A stretch of DNA of 64,000 nucleotides, from the NCBI GenBank assembly GCA_016702605.1, contig JADJDQ010000021.1:1612001-1676000 (forward strand), written 5' to 3'. Position numbers and translations under genes: made by a program. Under the pieces are notes generated by a model, which saw only the letters and a list, made by a program, of their open reading frames with translations, was not told the DNA's origin and ran no database searches. Numbering within the stretch: position 1 is the first letter of the stretch; each line of letters begins with the position of its first letter. The stretch is from Candidatus Intricatilinea gracilis. Its GTDB lineage: Bacteria; Pseudomonadota; Gammaproteobacteria; Burkholderiales; Burkholderiaceae_C. Shown here piece after piece: positions 8,507 to 15,428 of the stretch.

Positions 8507-10519
8507 ATGGACATCAAGGTACTCGGATCAGGTTGCAGCAAGTGCCAGACCACGATCGGCATCATCGAGCGGGCCGCACATGAGGCGGGCGTCGAGGTCG
8601 ATATCGTCAAGGTGCAGAGCCCCGACGACATCAGAAGCTTCGGTGTACACGCCACACCGGCCGTCGTGATCGACGGGCAGGTGGTGCACAGTGGCGGATT
8701 GCCCGCGCGCGACAAGGTGCAGTCGTGGTTCACGGCGGTCAGCGTCGGTTTGCTGCGCCATCCGACGCGCCATCTGTTCTTCACCGGCAAGGGCGGTGTG
8801 GGCAAGACTTCGCTCTCGACCGCCACTGCGCTTGCCCTGGCCGACGCCGGCAAACACGTGCTGCTGGTCAGCACCGATGCCGCATCCAACCTCGACGAAA
8901 TGCTGGGCATCGAGTTGCGCAACACGCCGATGCCGGTGCCTGGTGCGCCGGGGCTATCGGTGCTGAACATCGACCCGGACGTGGCGGCCGAGTCCTATCG
9001 CCAGCGAGTGCTGGCGCAGATGGGTGCGCAGGCCAGTTCGGAAGATCTGGCCTCGGTGCGTGAGCAGTTGTCCGGCGCCTGCACGACCGAGATTGCCTCG
9101 TTCGACGAGTTCGCCTCGCTGCTGTCGGGTGGTGCCAACGAGTTCGACCACATCGTGTTCGACACGGCACCCACCGGCCACACGCTGCGTCTGCTCAGCC
9201 TGCCGAAAGCGTGGAGCGGTTTCCTCGACGGCAACGACCGCGGCGCGTCGTGCCTGGGCCCACACTCGGGCCTGAAGATGCAGGAGGTGCGCTTCAGGGC
9301 GGCCCTCGATGCCTTGTGTGACCCGGCGCAGACGACCGTGATCCTGGTGACCCGGCCGGATGCCGGCGCCATCACCGAAGCCGCACGCACGTCGATCGAT
9401 CTGCACGAGTTGGGCTTGAACAACCAGCGCCTGGCCATCAATGGTGTGTTCCACGCCAGCGATCGCAACGATGCGGTGGCCTGCGCCATCGAGGCACTGG
9501 GGCAACAGGCGCTGGATGCCATGCCGAAGGCACTGGCCGATCTGCCACATGACCAGGTGCCACTGCGCCCCTTCGACACCGTCGGCTTGCCTGCCTTGCG
9601 GGCGCTGCTCGGCAAGGGCAAAGCTGCCGCGCCTGCGGCCGATGTGACGCCGACACACGACAGCGTCGATCTGCCTGGACTGGCCGCGCTGGCCGACGAA
9701 CTAGCCGCGGCCGGGCACGGCCTGATCATGGTGATGGGCAAAGGTGGTGTGGGCAAGACAACCGTGGCCGCCGCGCTGGCACTGGGTCTTGTCGCGCGTG
9801 GCAAGACCGTGCACCTGAGCACCACCGACCCGGCTGCCCATCTGGCCGCCACCCTCGACGGTGCGCTGCCGGGCCTGAAGGTGGACCGCATCGACCCCAA
9901 GGTCGAGACGCAGCGCTACATCGACAAGATCATGGCGGCGCGGTCACCCCGGCTCGACGCGCAGGAGCAGGCCTTGCTGCTCGAAGACCTGCAGTCACCC
10001 TGCACCGAAGAGGTGGCGGTGTTCCACGCCTTCTCACGCATCGTCAGCGAGGCGCGCAGTGCCTTCGTGGTGCTCGACACCGCGCCCACCGGCCACTCCT
10101 TGCTGCTGATGGATGCCACGGGCGCCTATCACCGCCAGATGACGCGCGAGTTCGAGAGCCACGGCGGTGGCCGCGTGGTGACGCCACTGATGCGCCTGCA
10201 GGACGCTGACTACACCAAGGTCATCCTGGTGACGCTGCCCGAGGTGACACCGGTGTCGCAGGCAGCCGCGTTGCAGGACGACCTGCGCCGCGCCAGCATC
10301 GAACCCTATGCCTGGGTGCTCAACAAGAGTGTGCTGGCCGCGGGCACGCACGACCCGCTGCTGGGAGCACGGCTGGCCGGTGAGCGCAGGCAGATGGAGC
10401 GGCTGTCGAACGGGTTGACCCAACGGCTGTTCATGCTGCCCTGGTTGACCCGCCCGCCGATCGGTGTGGGCGAACTCACGCGGCTGGTCACGGCAGGACA
10501 GGCCACCGCCGCCCCCTGA
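8507..10519 (+). CDS. Thioredoxin-like domain fused to tandem ArsA ATPase
   Basis: A 670-residue fusion. Residues 1-85 form a small thioredoxin-like domain (KVLGSGCSKCQ, CxxC at 10-13, with a GVHATPAVVIDG strand), of the kind found as separate redox-disulfide proteins in arsenic operons. The rest is a two-halved ArsA ATPase: Walker A FTGKGGVGKTS near residue 95 and MGKGGVGKTT near 410. The three As(III)-binding cysteines of E. coli ArsA have counterparts: SGACTTEIASFDEF (about 190), ASCLGPHSG (about 248) and SPCTEEVAVF (about 498). So it should hydrolyse ATP on arsenite binding and energise Acr3. The start at 8507 opens directly into the thioredoxin fold; upstream in-frame ATGs add 33 unrelated residues. 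No ArsD gene is seen, so the redox domain may replace it as the As(III) delivery module (inference). Confidence 0.88.
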   Translation: MDIKVLGSGCSKCQTTIGIIERAAHEAGVEVDIVKVQSPDDIRSFGVHATPAVVIDGQVVHSGGLPARDKVQSWFTAVSVGLLRHPTRHLFFTGKGGVGKTSLSTATALALADAGKHVLLVSTDAASNLDEMLGIELRNTPMPVPGAPGLSVLNIDPDVAAESYRQRVLAQMGAQASSEDLASVREQLSGACTTEIASFDEFASLLSGGANEFDHIVFDTAPTGHTLRLLSLPKAWSGFLDGNDRGASCLGPHSGLKMQEVRFRAALDALCDPAQTTVILVTRPDAGAITEAARTSIDLHELGLNNQRLAINGVFHASDRNDAVACAIEALGQQALDAMPKALADLPHDQVPLRPFDTVGLPALRALLGKGKAAAPAADVTPTHDSVDLPGLAALADELAAAGHGLIMVMGKGGVGKTTVAAALALGLVARGKTVHLSTTDPAAHLAATLDGALPGLKVDRIDPKVETQRYIDKIMAARSPRLDAQEQALLLEDLQSPCTEEVAVFHAFSRIVSEARSAFVVLDTAPTGHSLLLMDATGAYHRQMTREFESHGGGRVVTPLMRLQDADYTKVILVTLPEVTPVSQAAALQDDLRRASIEPYAWVLNKSVLAAGTHDPLLGARLAGERRQMERLSNGLTQRLFMLPWLTRPPIGVGELTRLVTAGQATAAP

Positions 10520-10587
10520 TCGCGGGTCGACGGTGCGCGTCGTTGTCGCACGAGCATCACGAAACCGTCACGCCATGTTCATGCAGG

Positions 10588-10607
10588 CTCGTCACCATCG
10601 AGTCATG
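10588..10607 (+). promoter_or_regulatory. Pho box upstream of the Mpo1-like gene
   Basis: GTCAC (10591) and GTCAT (10602) half-sites are 11 bp apart, about 45 bp before the GTG start at 10651. Another GTCAC stands at 10567. Confidence 0.6.
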
Positions 10608-10650
10608 CAACCTGCCAGCTCGGCGGTTGCCTCCACCTGCGAGGACTAAC

Positions 10651-11268
10651 GTGAAACGATTCCTGAAACTGCTCGAAGTGCAACGCTGGGATGACCACCG
10701 CTTCTATCACCAGAGCCGCATCAACCAGACGCTGCACCTCATCAGCGCCATCAGCTTCCTGATTGCCTACGGTGTGTTGTTCTTCGACCCGGCATTGGCG
10801 GCACTGATCGCCTGGTGCATCTCGATGGTGACTCGCCAGACCGGCCACTATGTGTTCGAGCCGCGCGGCTTCGACACGGTCAACAACGTCAGCGACGAGC
10901 ACAAGGAAGCCATCAAGGTGGGCTTCAACATGAAGCGCAAGTCGGCGCTGTTGACCGTGTGGGTGCTGATCCCCGCGGTGTTGTACTTCGAACCGTCGTT
11001 GTTCGGCCTCATCGAACCCGGCCTGACCCAGGGTGGCCTGAACGGCTGGGCCCATGACGTCGGCATGGCCTGGCTGGCGCTGGGTGTGGCGGGTGTGTTG
11101 TTTCGCGTGACTCAACTGTGGATCAAGGAAGATCTGGTCACCGGCCTGGCCTGGGCGACCAAGATCATCACCGACCCGCTGCACGACATCAAGATGTACC
11201 ACACGGCACCGCTGCACCTGCTGCGTGGTGAACTGATCGATCCGATGACGCACGTGCGCAGCCACTGA
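10651..11268 (+). CDS. Mpo1/DUF962-like integral membrane protein
   Basis: A 205-residue protein with about four transmembrane segments. Its N-terminal pattern YHQSRINQTLHLISA, with spaced His, Asn and His, resembles the DUF962/Mpo1 family, whose yeast member is an Fe(II) 2-hydroxy fatty acid dioxygenase at a membrane. More histidines (TGHYVFEP, MYHTAPLHLL) could be metal ligands. The start is GTG 10651, seven bases after a good GAGGAC site; longer frames overlap the Pho box. The gene stands alone between the ArsA fusion and a bidirectional terminator. A Pho box directly upstream suggests a role in lipid or fatty acid turnover in phosphate starvation, but the family match is by eye and the substrate is unknown. 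Confidence 0.72.
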   Translation: MKRFLKLLEVQRWDDHRFYHQSRINQTLHLISAISFLIAYGVLFFDPALAALIAWCISMVTRQTGHYVFEPRGFDTVNNVSDEHKEAIKVGFNMKRKSALLTVWVLIPAVLYFEPSLFGLIEPGLTQGGLNGWAHDVGMAWLALGVAGVLFRVTQLWIKEDLVTGLAWATKIITDPLHDIKMYHTAPLHLLRGELIDPMTHVRSH

Positions 11269-11282
11269 ACCCTGCACCGCCT

Positions 11283-11346
11283 GCCGCCAACACACTCGTG
11301 TGTTGCGGTAGCCAAGAAAAACGCCGGGCATGCCCGGCGTTGTTTT
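11283..11346. terminator. Bidirectional terminator between convergent genes
   Basis: A perfect 10+10 palindrome of GC-rich bases at 11321-11340 is flanked by an A-run on the left (AAGAAAA) and a T-rich run on the right, so it can stop both the plus gene ending at 11268 and the minus gene ending at 11359. A second hairpin (CAACACA/TGTGTTG) lies just upstream. Confidence 0.85.
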
Positions 11347-11358
11347 GTTCACCCAGGA

Positions 11359-13014
11359 TCAGAAGCGATGACTGAGCATCTCGCGCAGGATGCCCCGGCG
11401 GATCGACTTGTTCGTCACGGCCTCGCCCTGCCACCACCAGCCATCGGCCTGCATGGCCAGGCCAGCTGCCACGAAGCGCTGTACCACGGCCTCAAAGTCG
11501 GCGTCGCTGTAGTTGTGACTGAAGATGAGCCGGCCGCTGCCCACCCAGCTCAGCGCCAGGCCCTGGGCACGCAGGTAGAACTGCAGCATCCAGTTGTAGC
11601 GCGAGGGCTGGTCGAACAACAACGTCCAGATGGATGTCAGATGCGCTGTCCGCACCGGCAGGCCGGCCTCGCGCATGGCGCTGTTGAAACGCTCGGCACG
11701 GGCATCCCAGCGCGCATCGAGGCCATCGTAGGTGGCCTTGATCTCGGCAGTGTCCAGCCGATCCAGAAAGGCCTTCATCGCACCCATCACATACGGGTGC
11801 GAATTGAAGGTGCCGCGCGCAAAACAGATGTCGGCCGGGCGGTCTTCGCGGAAACGTTTCATCAGTGCCGCTTTGCCACACACCACACCCACCGGCAGCC
11901 CGCCGCCGAGTGTCTTGCCGTAGGTGACCATGTCGGCCTGCACGCCGAAGTACTCCTGCGCGCCACCGGGTGCCAGGCGAAAACCCACGAAGATCTCGTC
12001 GAAGATCAGCACGATGTTGTTGGCGGTGCAGACCTCGCGCAACTTCTTCAGCCAGGTGGTGTAGGCCACACGGTCGAAGCCGGCCTTGCGACCACTGTCC
12101 ACCAGCGACGAATCCCCCGGCGCTGGCGAGTTGGGATGCAGCGCCTGCAACGGGTTGATCAACACACAGGCAATGTCCTTGCGGGTGGCCAGCACCTTGA
12201 GGCTGCGCTCTTCCATGTCCTTCAAGGTGTAGGTTTCGCGCGGGGGCAGCGGATTGCCGGGGCCGGGCTGCACGTCTTCCCACCAGCCGTGGTACGACCC
12301 GCAAAAGCGCACGAGATGACTGCGCCTGGTGTGATAACGCGCCAGGCGTACGGCCTGCATCACCGCCTCGGTGCCCGACATGTGAAAACTCACTTCGTCC
12401 AGGCCCGAGATGGCTTTCAGGCGGGTCACGTTGTCCAGCACCACCGGGTGGTAGTTGCCGAGCACCGGTCCGAGCTCAGCGGCGGTGCGAGCACCTTCGG
12501 TGATGCAACGCTTGTAGAAGTCGTACCCGAACAGGTTGACGCCGTACGACCCGGTGAGGTCGTAGAACTCGTTGCCGTCGAGATCACGCAACATCACACC
12601 CTGCGAACTCTCGACGAAGCTGCCACTCTTGATGTGCTGGCGCAGATAAGGGCTGAACTGGAAGGGCACGCGGTAGCTGCCGGTGAACTGCAGGTCCGAG
12701 ATGCTCTCGCGGGCCTGGGCAGTCATCTCGGCGCTCTTGGCGAAACGTCCGCCGTAGAGCTGGGACAGTCGCGCAAAGCCGATCTGGCGACGCTGACGCA
12801 CCTCGTCGGGCGCATCGTCACAGCCGAAGAAGAGCTCTTCGCCGTAGGCATAACCCGGGATCATGCCGGCGATACGTTTGGCCATCTTGCTGTGGCCCGC
12901 CAGCGAGCGGTGTTTGGCGCGCGACAACTCGATGCGCCGCTTCAGGCGTGGCAGGTTGACGGCGACCAGCGCAGCCAGCGCGATCGAGGACATCGAGAAA
13001 AGCGTTTCATCCAT
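11359..13014 (-). CDS. Membrane-anchored class III aminotransferase (GSA-aminomutase-like)
   Basis: PLP enzyme of the glutamate-1-semialdehyde aminomutase/class III aminotransferase fold, 551 residues. The first 115 residues are an extension not found in HemL: a hydrophobic stretch at about 8-22 (IALAALVAVNL) then a basic region, suggesting membrane attachment. The catalytic part has GSYHGWW, LIFDEIFVGFR and the PLP lysine in VTYGKTLGGGLPVG near residue 365. At 551 residues it is much longer than HemL (about 430), and the neighbours are not haem genes. It has its own upstream Pho box and is divergent from a phosphatidylserine-decarboxylase-like gene and a glycolipid synthase, so a lipid head-group transamination is a reasonable guess. 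Substrate unknown. An alternative start is Met8. Confidence 0.88.
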   Translation of the reverse strand: MDETLFSMSSIALAALVAVNLPRLKRRIELSRAKHRSLAGHSKMAKRIAGMIPGYAYGEELFFGCDDAPDEVRQRRQIGFARLSQLYGGRFAKSAEMTAQARESISDLQFTGSYRVPFQFSPYLRQHIKSGSFVESSQGVMLRDLDGNEFYDLTGSYGVNLFGYDFYKRCITEGARTAAELGPVLGNYHPVVLDNVTRLKAISGLDEVSFHMSGTEAVMQAVRLARYHTRRSHLVRFCGSYHGWWEDVQPGPGNPLPPRETYTLKDMEERSLKVLATRKDIACVLINPLQALHPNSPAPGDSSLVDSGRKAGFDRVAYTTWLKKLREVCTANNIVLIFDEIFVGFRLAPGGAQEYFGVQADMVTYGKTLGGGLPVGVVCGKAALMKRFREDRPADICFARGTFNSHPYVMGAMKAFLDRLDTAEIKATYDGLDARWDARAERFNSAMREAGLPVRTAHLTSIWTLLFDQPSRYNWMLQFYLRAQGLALSWVGSGRLIFSHNYSDADFEAVVQRFVAAGLAMQADGWWWQGEAVTNKSIRRGILREMLSHRF

Positions 13015-13098
13015 GGTGTCGTCAGTGAAGCTCGCAAGTGGAGTTGAGTTGAGAAATCCGGCACATGGCTTTGTTTAACAGTTCGAATTGACAAGCAT

Positions 13099-14079
13099 AT
13101 GAATGACAAAACCGTGACAACCCAGGACATGACCGGTACTGCCGCCAGGTCCTCCGATACATCCATCGCACTGGCTCAGACCGCAGGCACGGCCCGGCGA
13201 CCGAACTGGCTGCAGCGTCTGTTGCTGCAGGAGGACCTCAACTTCCTGCTCACCAATCGTGTGCCACGTATCGCGCTCACACGGTTCATGGGCTGGTTCA
13301 GCCAGATACGCTCACCGCTGCTGGCCAGGGTGTCCATCGCTGTGTGGCGTGTCTTCACCGACCTGGACCTGAGCGAGGCCAGGCCCAAGCGCTACACCAG
13401 CTTGCACGAGTGCTTCACGCGCGAACTGGTCGACGGTGCTCGCCCGGTGGACCACGACTCCGCCGTATTGACCAGCCCCAGCGACGCCATCGTGGGCGCC
13501 TGCGGTCAGGTCGAAGGGCTGCAGGTCTTTCAGGCCAAGGGCTTCCCCTACACCCTGCCCGATTTGTTCGGCGAGAGCCAGGACATCAGCCCATTCAAGG
13601 ACGGGGTCTACGTCACGCTGCGACTCACGTCGGCCATGTACCACCGCTTTCATGCACCCCACGACTGCTTGGTCGACCACGTCACCTTTCATAGTGGTGA
13701 CACCTGGAACGTCAATCCGATTGCACTGAAGCGAGTCGAGAAACTCTTTTGCCGCAATGAACGCGCCGTGTTGCGTACACGACTGGCGCAGGGCAACCAC
13801 CCCATCGCGCTGGTGCCGGTGGCTGCCATCCTGGTGGCCAGCCTGAGGCTGCATTGTCTCGACCTGCTGCTGCACCTGGGCTACCGCGGCCCCAGGGAGA
13901 TCGCGTGCCAGGCGAGCTACAAGAAGGGCGACGAGATGGGCTGGTTCCAGCATGGCTCGACCATCATCGTGTTTGCCCCCCATGGTTTCACGCTGTGCCC
14001 GGGCATCGAGTCGGGTGTGCGGCTGCGTATGGGTCAGCCCTTGATGCACTTGCCCGACACACCGTCGTCGTCGCTTTGA
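13099..14079 (+). CDS. Phosphatidylserine decarboxylase-family protein
   Basis: Member of the PSD family of pyruvoyl enzymes, 326 residues. It has the conserved histidine motif YHRFHAPHD (about 182-190) and the C-terminal self-cleavage site HGST with Gly286-Ser287, where the serine becomes the pyruvoyl group (bacterial PSD normally has LGST). The N-terminal part includes FMGWFSQI, like the KxxG-F region of E. coli Psd. The start is uncertain: ATG 13099 has its first codons inside a Pho box for the divergent gene, and ATG 13129 also fits. Located beside a class III aminotransferase and a GT28 lipid glycosyltransferase, it may be a second, condition-specific decarboxylase rather than the housekeeping psd. 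Whether it uses phosphatidylserine is not shown. Confidence 0.85.
   Translation: MNDKTVTTQDMTGTAARSSDTSIALAQTAGTARRPNWLQRLLLQEDLNFLLTNRVPRIALTRFMGWFSQIRSPLLARVSIAVWRVFTDLDLSEARPKRYTSLHECFTRELVDGARPVDHDSAVLTSPSDAIVGACGQVEGLQVFQAKGFPYTLPDLFGESQDISPFKDGVYVTLRLTSAMYHRFHAPHDCLVDHVTFHSGDTWNVNPIALKRVEKLFCRNERAVLRTRLAQGNHPIALVPVAAILVASLRLHCLDLLLHLGYRGPREIACQASYKKGDEMGWFQHGSTIIVFAPHGFTLCPGIESGVRLRMGQPLMHLPDTPSSSL
13103..13121 (-). promoter_or_regulatory. Pho box of the aminotransferase gene
   Basis: On the minus strand TGTCAC and TGTCAT half-sites are 11 bp apart (plus-strand TGACA at 13115 and 13104), with a third TGTCAA-like copy at 13089-13093. It is about 90 bp from the aminotransferase start and overlaps the first codons of the divergent gene. 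Confidence 0.6.
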
Positions 14080-14086
14080 CACGAGA

Positions 14087-14105
14087 ACTTCACCGGCCGG
14101 TCATG
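14087..14105 (+). promoter_or_regulatory. Pho box upstream of the GT28 gene
   Basis: TTCAC (14089) and GTCAT (14100) are 11 bp apart, one mismatch in the first half-site, about 25 bp before the start at 14127. It lies just after the PSD-like stop codon, so this gene can have its own promoter. Confidence 0.42.
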
Positions 14106-14126
14106 TGAAGCCGCCACGATGAGGCG

Positions 14127-15338
14127 ATGAACATCAAGACCGTCGACCTCGTCTACTTCAACGCCGGGGGTGGCCATCGCGCCGCCGCCCTGGCACTCGA
14201 TCGAGTCATCCGTGATCAGCAACGGCCATGGCAAGTGCGCCTGGTCAATCTGATGGATGTACTCGACCCCGAAGGCCTGTTCAAGAAGGTGACCGGCGCG
14301 CCGCCCGAGGACTTCTACAACAAACGCCTGGCACGTGGCTGGACGCTGGGCATGACGCAAGAGCTCAAGCTGCTGCAGGGCATGATCAGGCTCACCCACG
14401 CCACACTGGTCAAACGGCTGCAGCAGCATTGGTTGCGTGTGGGTGAGGTCGAGCCCGACCTCGTCGTGTCACTCGTGCCCAACTTCAACCGGGCCTTGTG
14501 TGAGTCGGTGCAATCCGCCCTGCCCGGTGTGCCCTTCGTGACGGTGATGACCGACATCGCCGATCTGCCGCCGCACTTCTGGATTGAGCCCGGGCCGCTG
14601 TCGGACCAGTCCCCCCGCCAGACACAGCACCTCGTGTGTGGATCGACGCGTGCGGTCGAACAAGCTCTGGCGGCGGGCCATGACCGCGGTCACATCACAC
14701 TGACGTCGGGCATGATCCTGCGCCCCGAGTTCCACCAGCCCCTGAGCATCGACCGCGCGGCCGAACGCCAGGCGCTGGGCTTGGACCCCGATCTCCCCAC
14801 CGGCGTGTTGATGTTCGGTGGTGTCGGCTCGGCTCAGATGGCACGTATCAGCCAGGAGTTGGCCGATGTGCAGCTCATCGTGCTGTGTGGCCGCAACGAG
14901 GCGTTGGCAGCCAACATCCGCGCACAGACCGGTGTGGCACCACGTGCAGTGCTGGGCTTCACCAACGAGGTCTGCCGCTACCTCGGCCTGGGTGACTTCT
15001 TCATCGGCAAACCCGGCCCCGGTTCACTGAGTGAAGCACTGCAGATGGGCCTGCCGGTGATCACTTTCGACAACGCCTGGACCATGCCGCAGGAGCGCTA
15101 CAACGCGCAGTGGATACGCGAGTCTGGCCAGGGATTGGTGTTGAAGTCGCGGCGTGGTCTGCCAGCTGCGGTGAAGTCGCTGACCGCTCACCTGCACGAC
15201 TTCAGGGCACAGGCGGCCACGGTACGCAACCGTGCGGTGTTCGAGGTAGTCGATGTATTCGACAACTTGCTGAAGGTGCCTGTTCAACCCCACGCAAGTG
15301 GCGAGCAGATGAGCGCGCTGGCCCTCCTTCCAGGCTGA
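14127..15338 (+). CDS. GT28 (MGDG-synthase/MurG-like) glycolipid synthase
   Basis: GT-B glycosyltransferase of 403 residues resembling bacterial diacylglycerol glycosyltransferases and plant MGDG synthase. The N-terminal glycine loop NAGGGHRAAAL (residues 12-22) is the acceptor/donor loop of this group. The centre has MFGGVGSAQM and the nucleotide-sugar region near the end reads GKPGPGSLSEALQMGLPVI, like MurG. A conserved FVTVMTDIADLPPHFW segment is typical of the MGDG-synthase N-domain. It should transfer a sugar to diacylglycerol at the inner membrane. With PlcP providing diacylglycerol from phospholipids, and a Pho box upstream, it probably makes glycolipid when phosphate is scarce. The sugar cannot be told from sequence. 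Confidence 0.86.
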   Translation: MNIKTVDLVYFNAGGGHRAAALALDRVIRDQQRPWQVRLVNLMDVLDPEGLFKKVTGAPPEDFYNKRLARGWTLGMTQELKLLQGMIRLTHATLVKRLQQHWLRVGEVEPDLVVSLVPNFNRALCESVQSALPGVPFVTVMTDIADLPPHFWIEPGPLSDQSPRQTQHLVCGSTRAVEQALAAGHDRGHITLTSGMILRPEFHQPLSIDRAAERQALGLDPDLPTGVLMFGGVGSAQMARISQELADVQLIVLCGRNEALAANIRAQTGVAPRAVLGFTNEVCRYLGLGDFFIGKPGPGSLSEALQMGLPVITFDNAWTMPQERYNAQWIRESGQGLVLKSRRGLPAAVKSLTAHLHDFRAQAATVRNRAVFEVVDVFDNLLKVPVQPHASGEQMSALALLPG

Positions 15339-15364
15339 CTGCCGGGTGGTACGAATCCACACCC

Positions 15365-15383
15365 TTGTCATGAAATCGCCACG
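15365..15383 (+). promoter_or_regulatory. Pho box upstream of phoX
   Basis: TTGTCAT (GTCAT at 15367) is followed 11 bp later by GCCAC (15378), one mismatch from the repeat, about 45 bp before the phoX start. Confidence 0.5.
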
Positions 15384-15428
15384 AGCTACTCGAACAATGG
15401 TGTTGCCTTCAACCCCGAGGAACTCTCC

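Noticed and set aside
11368..13047. 559-codon plus-strand open frame
   Set aside because: Antisense to the class III aminotransferase, which has a clear PLP motif and Pho box.
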